Assembly: GCA_020639215.1 (NCBI GenBank)
Contig: JACKHA010000006.1
Coordinates: 1 to 64,000 of the forward strand
From: Phycisphaeraceae bacterium
GTDB taxonomy: Bacteria; Planctomycetota; Phycisphaerae; Phycisphaerales; UBA1924
Length of the DNA stretch: 64,000 nt
Reading direction: 5' to 3'
Positions 1 to 7,770 of the stretch are shown piece by piece. Within the stretch, counting starts at the first letter, position 1. Every line of letters begins with the position of its first letter. Below the pieces are notes generated by a model. It did no database searches. It had not been told where the DNA came from and saw nothing but the letters and a program-made list of their open reading frames with translations. A program made the translations under genes and the position numbers.

Positions 1-795
1 CTCGCGGCCCGCCGCTTCTCCGAGGCGCTCCCGAAACGCACCGAAGAGCAACGAGGCCGCGAACGGGATCCCCTCCACCAGGTACCGACGCGCCAGGCGA
101 CGCGGCTCCTGAGCGAGACGGTGCAACCACTCCAGCCCACATCGCTGCATCCACGCGGGCGCCCGGCGCACATGACCCGACATGAATGAGAACGAGATTC
201 CGCACCCGATAAACCACGCCCCGGGCATGACCTCGAGCAACCGTTCGCCCAGGTACTCCTGCTTCGGCGAGCCCAGCGCGATCAGCACGATTTCGGGGCG
301 CGAGTCCGCGACGCTTGCCTCGAGCCGCTCCAGCACGCCCGCGTCATTCTCGAAGCCCCGCTCGGGTGACTGCGTCCCACAGACCCGGATGCCCGGATAG
401 CGGGTTTCGAGCACGCCTTTGGCGGCTTCGGCCGTGCCCGGATCGCCGCCGAGCAGGAACACCCTTCGCCCCCGGGCCGCCGCCGCCTCGCACATCGACC
501 ACACCAGGTTGGCCCCCGCCACCCGCTCCGGCAGCGAACGCCCCCGGACCCGCGACGCCCATACCAGCGGCATCCCGTCGGCCACCACGATCTCGGCGCG
601 CGAAACCAATCCCGCATACCGCTCGTCGATGCGGCACCGGCGCAGGTGGTCCACATTGACCGTGACCATCAGCCCGCCGAGCCCCTGGTCGAGAGCCCCC
701 AGCACACGCCGCACCGCCGAAGCCTCGGTCTCCACGTCAACCGAAACGCCGGCGATCACCACCTGCGAGCCCGACTCGGTGGCCCCGATCTGCAT
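1..795 (-). CDS. WecG/TagA/CpsF-family glycosyltransferase (3' end outside window)
   Basis: Transfers an N-acetylmannosamine-type sugar from a UDP donor onto a polyprenyl-diphosphate-linked acceptor at the inner face of the membrane, an early step in surface polysaccharide or teichoic-acid-like polymer assembly (family knowledge). The frame begins at ATG 795 and stays open to base 1, giving 265 codons without a stop. Diagnostic stretches are VTVNVDHL near residue 45, ADGMPLVWASR near 70, LPERVAGANL near 86, the FLLGGDPGTAEAAK Rossmann-like segment near 110, and IALGSPKQE near 167, followed by the usual aromatic and basic C-terminal part. The family is normally about 240-270 residues, so almost the whole protein is present. 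The neighbouring dTDP-sugar genes at 2277-5938 suggest an envelope glycan locus. The substrate cannot be read from sequence. Confidence 0.88.
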   Translation of the reverse strand, partial: MQIGATESGSQVVIAGVSVDVETEASAVRRVLGALDQGLGGLMVTVNVDHLRRCRIDERYAGLVSRAEIVVADGMPLVWASRVRGRSLPERVAGANLVWSMCEAAAARGRRVFLLGGDPGTAEAAKGVLETRYPGIRVCGTQSPERGFENDAGVLERLEASVADSRPEIVLIALGSPKQEYLGERLLEVMPGAWFIGCGISFSFMSGHVRRAPAWMQRCGLEWLHRLAQEPRRLARRYLVEGIPFAASLLFGAFRERLGEAAGRE

Positions 796-1128
796 GGTTC
801 CTTCGCTCCTGTCCCACCTGCCGCAGGCCCCGGGTCGCGACGCAACGCCCATCGCGGTTATCGCCCGCGCCCGCCGTCCGGCATCGGCGTGGCTCGCGGG
901 CCGATCCCTCATCGGCACCAATCGCCCTCGTGATCGGGGCAAAGGCGTGGTGCGCGACACGCTGGCCCCACGTCCCGCCGACGCATCCGCACGCGACGCC
1001 CCACACCGCCCCTCCGGGTCCGATCACCCGCGTGCCGCGACAAAAAAAGCGGGGCTCGGCCTTGTGCCGAGCCCCGCCGGAGCATGTGAATCCGGGTCAT
1101 CGATACGTGGCCACGAGGGCGGTGGGCA
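796..1128. other. intergenic region before the glycosyltransferase
   Basis: No convincing gene was found in these 333 bases. The only structured element is the terminator at 1042-1077, which belongs to the gene at 1129-1884. The promoter of the glycosyltransferase should lie between 796 and 1041, but no clear -35/-10 pair stands out. Confidence 0.5.
1042..1077 (-). terminator. rho-independent terminator of the 1129-1884 gene
   Basis: A perfect 12-bp stem (GCGGGGCTCGGC at 1049-1060 pairing with 1066-1077) encloses a 5-nt loop. Read on the minus strand it is followed at once by seven T residues (1048-1042). It lies about 50 nt beyond the stop codon of the minus-strand gene. On the plus strand there is no T run, so it acts in one direction only. 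Confidence 0.88.
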
Positions 1129-1884
1129 TCACATCGAACGGCGACGCCGCACGCCGATCAGCCCGAGGCCGGCCAGGCTCATCGCGCCCGCGTGGGGCAG
1201 CGGGATCACGCGCCAGTCGAGGCTGGTCGATGTCGGGTTGGCAAGCGAGCCGTTGAACGTGCCCGTCCCGACGACGTGCCACGCGCCGTTGTCGAACGAC
1301 ACGTACTGGAACCCGCGGGACACGCCGAACGAGCCGTAGCCCTGGATCGGGTTGAACACGAACGAGCCGTTGTCGCCGACCCCGAGGTCGGAGAGCGCGA
1401 ACGCGTCGCCCTTGCCGTTGGTGTCCCACTGGAAGGTGGTGTCGAAGTTGTAGGTGCCGGCGATGGGATTGGAGTTGGCGACCTGGACCAGCTCGCCGCC
1501 GTTGTCGTTGACCCAGCCGGTGATGCCGTCGTTGTTCGCGTCGTTGGCGACGGCCACGAGGTCCAGGCGGGCGTTGAAGTTCTTGAACCCGCTGACTTCC
1601 TCGTCGATCAGGGCGAACAGGGCCAGCCCGTCGTCGGTGTCGCCGGCGATGATGGTGACGATGTCGTTGGTGTTGACGCCGTCGCCCTGGAGCTCGCTGT
1701 GGATGTACGCCAGAGCGTTGTTGGAGAACGTCGGGGACGGGGCGCTGAACACCGTGGGGCTCAGGTTGCCCGGGTTCAGCACGAACGTGCCGCCGCCGAC
1801 GGCCGACTCGTTGATCTGGATGGGAGCGGCGCTGGCAAGCCCGGCGAGGCCCGCGAGTGCAACGATGGCAAGACCCTTCTTCAT
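1129..1884 (-). CDS. secreted protein with PEP-CTERM-like sorting tail
   Basis: A 251-residue exported protein of unknown function. It starts MKKGLAIVALAGLAGLASAAP, a standard signal peptide. Its body is rich in Gly, Asn and Asp. It ends with a Pro-containing spacer (PLPHAG), a short hydrophobic helix (AMSLAGLGLIG) and a basic cluster VRRRRSM, the layout of PEP-CTERM/exosortase substrates. The canonical Glu between the prolines is absent (IPLPHAG). ATG 1884 is supported by a GAGAGGG sequence just upstream. It is a single transcription unit closed by the terminator at 1042-1077. The body resembles other planctomycete PEP-CTERM proteins only in composition, and no enzymatic motif is visible. 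Confidence 0.8.
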   Translation of the reverse strand: MKKGLAIVALAGLAGLASAAPIQINESAVGGGTFVLNPGNLSPTVFSAPSPTFSNNALAYIHSELQGDGVNTNDIVTIIAGDTDDGLALFALIDEEVSGFKNFNARLDLVAVANDANNDGITGWVNDNGGELVQVANSNPIAGTYNFDTTFQWDTNGKGDAFALSDLGVGDNGSFVFNPIQGYGSFGVSRGFQYVSFDNGAWHVVGTGTFNGSLANPTSTSLDWRVIPLPHAGAMSLAGLGLIGVRRRRSM

Positions 1885-2276
1885 GATTCACCCTCTCTTC
1901 CGGGGCGTCGTCATTGACGCCCGCTGCTCTCATGTGTGGGGGGTGTGCGTCGGCGAACGTCTGGCCTTGGCCGCCCCCGGTTCAGGGGAAAGATACCACG
2001 ACAACTCGTTGAAGGTCAATGATTTGCGAGTCCAATCCGCGCCGATTCTGCAGATCGCAACGGTTATGACGCCTCGCGGAATCGCGCGCCGGTTCCCGTC
2101 CGGAAAAAGCGCCGCTGCCGCAGCCGCGCCGGGCTCGCGCCCCAACGCCCGGGAATCCGGCACGCTCGTTCACGGACGCTCGCGATCGGCCGATATCGTG
2201 ATTGGCGCGACGCGCCCCGCTCGGCGCGTCGCCGATCGAGGGTCGACCACGCCTCGCACGCCGGGGAGCAAACGCG
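1885..2276. other. divergent intergenic region
   Basis: These 392 bases separate the minus-strand PEP-CTERM-like gene from the plus-strand sugar-nucleotide cluster and should hold both promoters. The part around 1985-2060 is less GC-rich than its surroundings (for example TTGAAGGTCAATGATTTG), as expected for promoters, but no confident -35/-10 pair can be placed. No gene is seen. Confidence 0.4.
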
Positions 2277-3059
2277 ATGAAGGGTGTGATCCTGGCCGGC
2301 GGTCTGGGCTCGCGGCTTCGCCCGCTGACGCTCGTGACCAATAAGCACCTGCTGCCCATCTACGACCGCCCGATGGTGTTCTACCCCATCGAGTGCCTGG
2401 TCAACGCCGGCATTCGGGAGATCCTCCTGGTCACCGGGGGCGACCACGCCGGGGACTTTCTCAAGGTCCTCCGCAACGGCAAGCACCTGGGCGTGCAGCA
2501 CCTCGAGTACGCCTACCAGGAGGGCGAGGGCGGCATCGCCGACGCCCTCAAACTCGCCGAGGACTTCGCCGAGAACCAGAAAGTCTGCGTCGTGCTCGGG
2601 GACAACATCATCGAGGGAAACATCGCCCGAGCCGCGGGCGAGTTCTTCGCCCAGCGATCGGGGGCCAAAGTCCTTCTGAAGGAGGTCCACGACCCGCAGC
2701 GCTTCGGCGTCGCCCGATTCGACGGCCAGGGCGAGGACCAGCGCATCGCCGAGATCATCGAGAAGCCCGAGAACCCGCCCAGCGGATACGCCGTCACCGG
2801 GTTCTACTTCTACGACCACGACGTCTTCGACGTGTGCCGAACGCTGAAGCCCTCCAAACGCGGCGAGCTCGAGATCACGGACGTCAACAACTACTACCTC
2901 AAGCGCGGCGACATGACCCATAACACGCTCGACGGCTGGTGGACCGACGCCGGCACGTTTGAGAGCCTCTACCGCGCCAACCGCCTCGTGGCCGAAGGCG
3001 GGGCGAACCACCTGGACCTCAAAGCCCCGCGCGAGCGCGTGGCGGTCGCGGGTCGCTGA
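2277..3059 (+). CDS. rfbA: sugar-phosphate nucleotidyltransferase (glucose-1-phosphate thymidylyltransferase type)
   Basis: Predicted to activate glucose-1-phosphate with dTTP, the first step toward dTDP-4-keto-6-deoxyglucose and dTDP-rhamnose. The 260-residue protein begins MKGVILAGGLGSRLRPLT, the nucleotide-binding GGxGxRLxPLT signature. KHLLPIYDRPMVFYPIE and VVLGDNIIEGN (metal-binding Asp) follow, then EKPENPPS and GWWTDAGTFESL in the second half. It is shorter than classical RmlA (about 290 residues) and matches the short RmlA-like branch. ATG 2277 was chosen because GGGGAG lies 10 nt upstream and the conserved N-terminus starts there; upstream in-frame codons lack homology. It is the first gene of the cluster with rfbC, rfbD and rfbB. 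Sugar specificity is inferred from these neighbours. Confidence 0.88.
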   Translation: MKGVILAGGLGSRLRPLTLVTNKHLLPIYDRPMVFYPIECLVNAGIREILLVTGGDHAGDFLKVLRNGKHLGVQHLEYAYQEGEGGIADALKLAEDFAENQKVCVVLGDNIIEGNIARAAGEFFAQRSGAKVLLKEVHDPQRFGVARFDGQGEDQRIAEIIEKPENPPSGYAVTGFYFYDHDVFDVCRTLKPSKRGELEITDVNNYYLKRGDMTHNTLDGWWTDAGTFESLYRANRLVAEGGANHLDLKAPRERVAVAGR

Positions 3060-3154
3060 ACCATCGATACCGAACGCGGAGGTCGCGAAAGATCGCGAAG
3101 AACGCCGAGCAAGGCGGCCGGCATCAGAGAGCTCCTGCCCCGGACCACGATCTC

Positions 3155-3197
3155 CCCCTCCGTGCTCTCCGCGCCCACCTCCGTTTCCTCCGCGTTC
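3155..3197 (+). repeat. short CTCCGTG/CTCCGCG-rich intergenic repeat
   Basis: The spacer between the first two dTDP-sugar genes holds an irregular series of CTCCGTG, CTCCGCG, CTCCGTT and CTCCGCG units. Simple arrays of this kind also occur at 4822-4847 and 33699-33865, always between genes. It looks like a dispersed low-complexity element with no coding role. Confidence 0.4.
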
Positions 3198-3215
3198 CGC
3201 ATCCGAGAGCCGACC

Positions 3216-3713
3216 ATGGTCAAGCCCACCGCCCCACGCGTCTTCGAAGGCCCGCCGGCCGAAGCCCTGCGTATGGCCACCGCCGAGCGTGCCCCAGTCT
3301 TCATGCCCATCAACGTCTTCGCCGACGATCGCGGCTGGTCGATGATGAACCAGCTCCAGGGCGTGATGACCCCCGAGGGCCAGGTCAACTACTCCGTGCA
3401 GTACCCGGGCGTCATCAAGGCCTGGCACCGCCACGCCCACCAGACCGACTTCTGGATCTGCCTCTCGGGCATGCTCAAAGCTGCGGCCTGGGACCAGGAC
3501 AACCAGCGCCTGTGGACCTGCGTCCTGGGCGAGAAGCGCCCCGGCGCGCTGGTCATCCCCCCGCCGCTGTGGCACGGGGCCGCCACCGTCGGCCCGACGC
3601 CCGCCGGGCTGCTGTACTACGTCACGAAGGCCTACGACCCCAAGGCGCCGGATGAAGAGCGGGCCGCATGGGACGCCTTCGCCGGGTTCACATGGTCCGT
3701 TGAGCATCGGTGA
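3216..3713 (+). CDS. rfbC: dTDP-4-dehydrorhamnose 3,5-epimerase-like cupin protein
   Basis: A 165-residue cupin predicted to epimerise dTDP-4-keto-6-deoxyglucose at C3 and C5, the third step of dTDP-L-rhamnose synthesis. VFADDRGW near residue 33 and GVIKAWHRHAHQTDFW near 67 carry the His-rich region in the place of the catalytic His motif of RmlC. PPPLWHG near 112 and LYYVTKAYDP near 127 complete the jelly-roll core. It is shorter and more divergent than classical RmlC (about 180 residues), so it could be a 3-epimerase or a plain dTDP-sugar-modifying cupin. ATG 3216 was chosen; the frame extends upstream through the repeat-containing spacer without homology. The stop lies 6 nt before rfbD, so the two are probably cotranscribed. 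Confidence 0.72.
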   Translation: MVKPTAPRVFEGPPAEALRMATAERAPVFMPINVFADDRGWSMMNQLQGVMTPEGQVNYSVQYPGVIKAWHRHAHQTDFWICLSGMLKAAAWDQDNQRLWTCVLGEKRPGALVIPPPLWHGAATVGPTPAGLLYYVTKAYDPKAPDEERAAWDAFAGFTWSVEHR

Positions 3714-3719
3714 GCCCTC

Positions 3720-4700
3720 ATGGCCGACGCCTCCCCCACTCCCGGGCAGAATTCCGCGCTGAGCGGGCCGCGCGACGATCGCGGACGCCCGCTCGTCCCG
3801 AACCAGGACGCCCGAATCCTCGTGCTCGGCTGCGCCGGAATGCTCGGGCGCAACATGACCGCCATGCTCTCGGCCCACTCGATCGACTGGCTCGGCGCCG
3901 ACTGCGCCACCATGGACCTGGCCAACCCCGCCCAGCTCCGACGCGAGGCGGCCCACGCCATCCCCCGCCACGGCGTCGTGATCAACTGCGCCGCCTGGAC
4001 CAACGTCGACGGTGCCGAATCCAACGAACCCGGGGCTCGCAGCGTCAACGCCACCGGCGTCGCCCTGCTCGCCGAGCTCTGCCGTGACGCGGGCGCCACG
4101 CTGGTGCACATCAGCACCGACTACGTGTTCAACGGCGACGCTCGCCGCGATGCGGACGGCAACCCCCGCCCCTGGCAGATCGACGATCCCATCGACCCCA
4201 TCAATGCCTACGGAAGAACCAAGGCCGAGGGCGAGCAGGCCATCCGCGCCACAGGCTGCGAGCACCTGATCCTCCGCACGTCCTGGCTCCACGCCGCGTG
4301 GGGCAACAACTTCGTCCGCACCATCGCCCGCCTGTGCCTCACGAATCCGCGGATCAGGGTCGTTGCCGATCAGGTCGGACGCCCGACCTGCTGCTGGCAC
4401 CTGGCCTCGGCAATGCTCGCCCTGCTCCTGGGCGGGGCCCGCGGCACGCTCCACGTGACCGATGGCGGCGAGCCAGCATCCTGGCACTGCTTCGCGACCG
4501 AGATCGCGCGACACGTCGCACGCCGCTGGCGCAACGCCTGCGAGGTTGTTCCCTGCACCACGGCCGAGTTCCCGCGTCCGGCACAGCGCCCCGCCTACAG
4601 CGTCCTGGACCTCACCGCAGCGGAGGCCATCATCGGCCCCCGCCCCGATTGGCGCGTCGGGCTCGCCGAGGTCATGGCGACGGTGGAGAAGCCGGCATGA
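3720..4700 (+). CDS. rfbD: dTDP-4-dehydrorhamnose reductase
   Basis: An NAD(P)H-dependent reductase of the extended SDR family that converts dTDP-4-keto-rhamnose to dTDP-L-rhamnose. After about 30 non-conserved residues comes the Rossmann motif ILVLGCAGMLGRNM (the usual GxxGxxG as GCAGMLG). VVINCAAWTNVDGAE, ISTDYVFNG, and YGRTKAEGE with the catalytic Tyr-x3-Lys follow, then RTSWLHAAWGNNFV. Total length is 326 residues, slightly above the usual 290-300 because of the N-terminal extension. The annotated start, ATG 3720, is 6 nt after the rfbC stop and has no obvious Shine-Dalgarno, so an internal start nearer the Rossmann fold is possible. Confidence 0.9.
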   Translation: MADASPTPGQNSALSGPRDDRGRPLVPNQDARILVLGCAGMLGRNMTAMLSAHSIDWLGADCATMDLANPAQLRREAAHAIPRHGVVINCAAWTNVDGAESNEPGARSVNATGVALLAELCRDAGATLVHISTDYVFNGDARRDADGNPRPWQIDDPIDPINAYGRTKAEGEQAIRATGCEHLILRTSWLHAAWGNNFVRTIARLCLTNPRIRVVADQVGRPTCCWHLASAMLALLLGGARGTLHVTDGGEPASWHCFATEIARHVARRWRNACEVVPCTTAEFPRPAQRPAYSVLDLTAAEAIIGPRPDWRVGLAEVMATVEKPA

Positions 4701-4821
4701 ACGTGAGCACAGCGCCACGCAGACACCGAGCCGCACGCATGCCACTGGCCTGTGGCGCACGTACGCTCGCGAGCGCCTGGCGTTCCCATCGGTCGCACCA
4801 GTGTTTTCTCTCCTGCTCCCG

Positions 4822-4847
4822 CTCTGTGCCTCTGTGCCTCTGTGTTC
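4822..4847 (+). repeat. CTCTGTGC tandem repeat between rfbD and rfbB
   Basis: Three direct copies of CTCTGTG(C/T) lie in the 179-nt spacer between rfbD and rfbB, followed by TTCAATCCGATTCTCACGC. Similar CTCTGTGCCTCTGTG strings are a recurring intergenic element in many environmental bacterial genomes. It interrupts an otherwise tight operon and may mark a transposable or slippage-derived insertion. Confidence 0.5.
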
Positions 4848-4879
4848 AATCCGATTCTCACGCAGCCTGAGGTGTCCCC

Positions 4880-5938
4880 ATGACCACCATGCTCATCACC
4901 GGCGGCGCCGGCTTCATCGGTTCCAACTTCGTCCGCTACGTGCTCGAGAACCGACCCGACGCCTCCATCATCAACCTCGACGCCCTCACCTACTCCGGCA
5001 ACCTCGAGAACCTCGCCGGCCTCGACGAAGACCCCCGCTTCGCGAGCCGTTACGAGTTCGTCAAGGGCGACATCGCCGACCGCGACCTGCTCGCCCCCCT
5101 GCTCGACCGCACCGACATCGTCATCCACATGGCCGCCGAGAGCCACGTCGATCGCTCCATCCTCGACTCGGCCCCCTTCGTCCGCACCAACGTCCTGGGC
5201 ACCCAGGCCCTGCTCGACGCTGCTCGCCACAGCCACGCCGGCAAGGGCGTCGCCCGCTTCGTCCACGTCTCGACCGACGAGGTCTACGGCTCGCTCCCGC
5301 TCGACCGCCCCGACCTCAAGTTCACCGAAGACACGCCCATCCAGCCCAACAGCCCCTACGCCGCCAGCAAGGCCGCCAGCGACCTGCTCGTCCGCGCCGC
5401 CTTCCACACCTTCCACATGCCCGTGCTCACCACCCGCTGCTCCAACAACTTCGGCCCCTACCAGTTCCCCGAGAAGGTCATCCCACTGTTCGTCACCAAC
5501 CTCATCGAGGGCCGCAAGGTCCCCCTCTACGGCGACGGCAAGAACGTCCGCGACTGGCTCCACGTCCTCGACCACTGCGAGGCCATCCTCACCGTCGCCG
5601 AGAAGGGCCGCGTCGGCGAGGTCTACAACATCGGCGGCGACAACGAACGCTCCAACCTCGACCTCACGCGCGCCATCCTCGACATCATGGGCAAGGGCCA
5701 CGACATGATCCAGCCTGTCGAGGACCGCAAGGGCCACGACCGGCGCTACGCCATCGACGCCTCGAAAATCGAACGCGAACTCGGCTGGCGCCCCACCCGC
5801 TCGGCCTGGCCCGACGCCCTCGAGCAGACCGTCCGCTGGTACATGGCGAATGCCGAGTGGTGGCGCCACGTCAAGAGCGGCGCGTACCGCGAGTTCTACA
5901 AGCAGCAATACTCCGGGCGGGAGCGGGTCGGGGCGTGA
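4880..5938 (+). CDS. rfbB: dTDP-glucose 4,6-dehydratase
   Basis: Catalyses the NAD-dependent conversion of dTDP-glucose to dTDP-4-keto-6-deoxyglucose. The 352-residue protein matches the family length. It opens with MLITGGAGFIGSNFVRY (GxxGxxG), then LDALTYSGN, the nucleotide-sugar loop AAESHVDRSI, and HVSTDEVYGSL with catalytic Thr-Asp-Glu. YAASKAASD holds the Tyr-x3-Lys pair, and TRCSNNFGPYQFPEK, YGDGKNVRDWLHV and RKGHDRRYAIDASKI close the fold. ATG 4880 follows GAGGTGTCCCC. It is the last gene of the dTDP-sugar cluster. The order here (A-C-D-B) differs from the common rfbBDAC order. Confidence 0.95.
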   Translation: MTTMLITGGAGFIGSNFVRYVLENRPDASIINLDALTYSGNLENLAGLDEDPRFASRYEFVKGDIADRDLLAPLLDRTDIVIHMAAESHVDRSILDSAPFVRTNVLGTQALLDAARHSHAGKGVARFVHVSTDEVYGSLPLDRPDLKFTEDTPIQPNSPYAASKAASDLLVRAAFHTFHMPVLTTRCSNNFGPYQFPEKVIPLFVTNLIEGRKVPLYGDGKNVRDWLHVLDHCEAILTVAEKGRVGEVYNIGGDNERSNLDLTRAILDIMGKGHDMIQPVEDRKGHDRRYAIDASKIERELGWRPTRSAWPDALEQTVRWYMANAEWWRHVKSGAYREFYKQQYSGRERVGA

Positions 5939-6069
5939 GTGCTCCCGCTCGCCCCCCACTCCTGGGGTGCCCCGCCGACGTTCGAGTCCGCGAGCAGATC
6001 ATGCTGGACCGACGCGTACGAATCGGGGATGATGGGGAATCCGTCATCCGTGCCCCCGAGGAGATCCGA

Positions 6070-7656
6070 GTGAACCTGCGTCTGTTCACCCCGTCCATCG
6101 CCGCCCTGGCGCTCCTGGCCATGCCCGCCGCGGCCCAACTCCGCCCCGAGCAGGTCCTCGTCGTCTACGACTCGCGCGACGCCAGCAGCCTCGCCGTCGC
6201 CGAGTATTACGCCGGCTCGGCCAACGTCCCCGGCGGCGCGGGGGGCCTGCCCGGCGTTCACCCCACCGTCCGCGTCTACAACCTAAACGACTCGGGCCAG
6301 CCCCGCGCCCTCTCCGGCGGAATCCCCTACGCCGACTTCATCACCCGCATCCGCGACCCCCTGCGCGCCCACCTCACCGCCACCGACCCCGAGGGTCGTA
6401 TCCGCTGCCTGGTCATGACCAAGGGACTGCCCCACCGCATCGCCGACACCGACAACGGCAACGTCGGCGACAACCCCGGCGCCTGGGTCAACGAGTTCAA
6501 CGCCGGCGACGCCACCGCCGCGTCCGTCTGCGGCGAACTCAGCCTCATCTGGCAGGACCTCAGCGCCGGCGAGAACGGCGGCCCCGCCGACAGCCACGCC
6601 GACGGCTTCGTCCAGAACCCCCTCTGGCGCGCCACACGCCCCGCCACCACCTACACCAACCTCCACGCCCGCTCCATGGACAAACTCTGGGTCCCCGCCA
6701 TCGGCACCGGCCAGGGCTGGACCACGTTCATCACCACCGCCCTGCCGCCCGAGCGCCAACTGCTCCAGGGCGACATCATGCTCGTCTCGACGCTCGACGC
6801 CGACACCGTCGCCGATGTCATCGCCTCCATCGACCGGGCCCAGAACCTGGTCGTCGACGTCGACACAGCCGCGTTCATCCTCGACGAGTCTGGCAGCAAC
6901 GGCGTGGCCGATCTGTTCGCCAACAACGAACTCGACAACCTCTCCCCGACCCAGACCCGCCACAGCGACGACTACGAATCCACCCGCGACCGCCTGATCG
7001 CCGACGGGCGTTTCAACCCGACGCGCATCCGCTACAACGCCGCCAGCGGCGACGCCAACTTCACTGTTGGCCCGAACGTCAACTACTCGGGACAGGGGCT
7101 CGTCGTCTCCGACCCCGTGCTCGTGCTGGCCCACTTCGGGGCCAACCACGCCGGGGCCAAGCCGGGCGGCACCGCCGGCACCACCTACGCCGAGTCGTTC
7201 AACTACGCCAACGGCGCGATGTTCATGACCATGGAGTCCTTCAACGGGCGCGGCTTCGGCGGCCTGGGCGACCTGAACCAGGAGCAGGCCGCCGACTTCA
7301 TCGGCGCCGGCGGGTGCTTTGCCATCTGCAACGTGTGGGAGCCCTTCGCCAACTTCACGCCCGATGTCGAACTCGCCGTGCGGGCCTTTTACCTCGGTCG
7401 GATGTCCTGGGTCGAGGCGGCCTACACCGCGATCCCGTGCATCTCCTGGCAGCAGATGGTCGTCGGCGACCCGCTGGCCCGCGTCATCCGCTCGCACGAG
7501 GACGTCGATGGCAACGGACGCGTCGACATCGACGACCTCTACGCCTGGAACCAGAACAAGACCGACCTCAACCGCGACAGCCTCATCGACGCCCACGACC
7601 TGGCCATCATCGAGGCGGCGGTGCGGGACTGGGACGGCTACCAGGAAGGCCGCTAG
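6070..7656 (+). CDS. TIGR03790-family secreted protein with dockerin-like C-terminus
   Basis: A 528-residue exported protein of the TIGR03790 type, a family of unknown function frequent in Planctomycetes. The N-terminus (LRLFTPSIAALALLAMPAAAQ) is a signal peptide. VLVVYDSRDASSLAVAEYY near residue 29 and CLVMTKGLPHRI near 115 are the family hallmarks. The last 50 residues contain two EF-hand-like loops, DVDGNGRVDIDDL and DLNRDSLIDAHDL, the pattern of a type I dockerin or similar calcium-binding module. GTG 6070 was chosen: GAGGAG lies 6 nt upstream and the signal peptide starts directly after it. An in-frame ATG at 6001 would place charged residues before the signal peptide. Function is unknown. 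Confidence 0.85.
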   Translation: MNLRLFTPSIAALALLAMPAAAQLRPEQVLVVYDSRDASSLAVAEYYAGSANVPGGAGGLPGVHPTVRVYNLNDSGQPRALSGGIPYADFITRIRDPLRAHLTATDPEGRIRCLVMTKGLPHRIADTDNGNVGDNPGAWVNEFNAGDATAASVCGELSLIWQDLSAGENGGPADSHADGFVQNPLWRATRPATTYTNLHARSMDKLWVPAIGTGQGWTTFITTALPPERQLLQGDIMLVSTLDADTVADVIASIDRAQNLVVDVDTAAFILDESGSNGVADLFANNELDNLSPTQTRHSDDYESTRDRLIADGRFNPTRIRYNAASGDANFTVGPNVNYSGQGLVVSDPVLVLAHFGANHAGAKPGGTAGTTYAESFNYANGAMFMTMESFNGRGFGGLGDLNQEQAADFIGAGGCFAICNVWEPFANFTPDVELAVRAFYLGRMSWVEAAYTAIPCISWQQMVVGDPLARVIRSHEDVDGNGRVDIDDLYAWNQNKTDLNRDSLIDAHDLAIIEAAVRDWDGYQEGR

Positions 7657-7770
7657 CGGAGCCCGACTCGCGAGCGTCGCGGTCGTGGTCGCCGAGACCC
7701 TCCAACGGCGCATCGATGTGAGCGAGCACGCGATTGTTCGGACCACGACGCTGGCGCGTCGGGCTCCGCT
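7655..7770. repeat. nested inverted repeat between convergent genes
   Basis: The whole spacer between the two convergent genes is bounded by 13-bp exact inverted arms (AGCGGAGCCCGAC at 7655-7667; complement at 7758-7770) that overlap both stop codons. Inside, GTCGTGGTC (about 7683-7691) pairs with GACCACGAC (7741-7749). The GTCGTGG/CCACGAC core recurs in the element at 17245-17457. It could form a bidirectional terminator-like cruciform, or it may be a degenerate member of the palindromic family described below. Confidence 0.55.

Noticed and set aside
2064..4760. An 898-codon minus-strand frame opposite the rfbA-rfbC-rfbD genes
   Set aside because: It is the antisense shadow of three clearly homologous genes; composition is Gly/Val/Asp/Arg biased and no motif is present.
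4462..6069. An extension of the TIGR03790 frame across rfbB
   Set aside because: That part overlaps rfbB in another frame and is Arg/His/Pro-rich; the signal peptide begins at GTG 6070.
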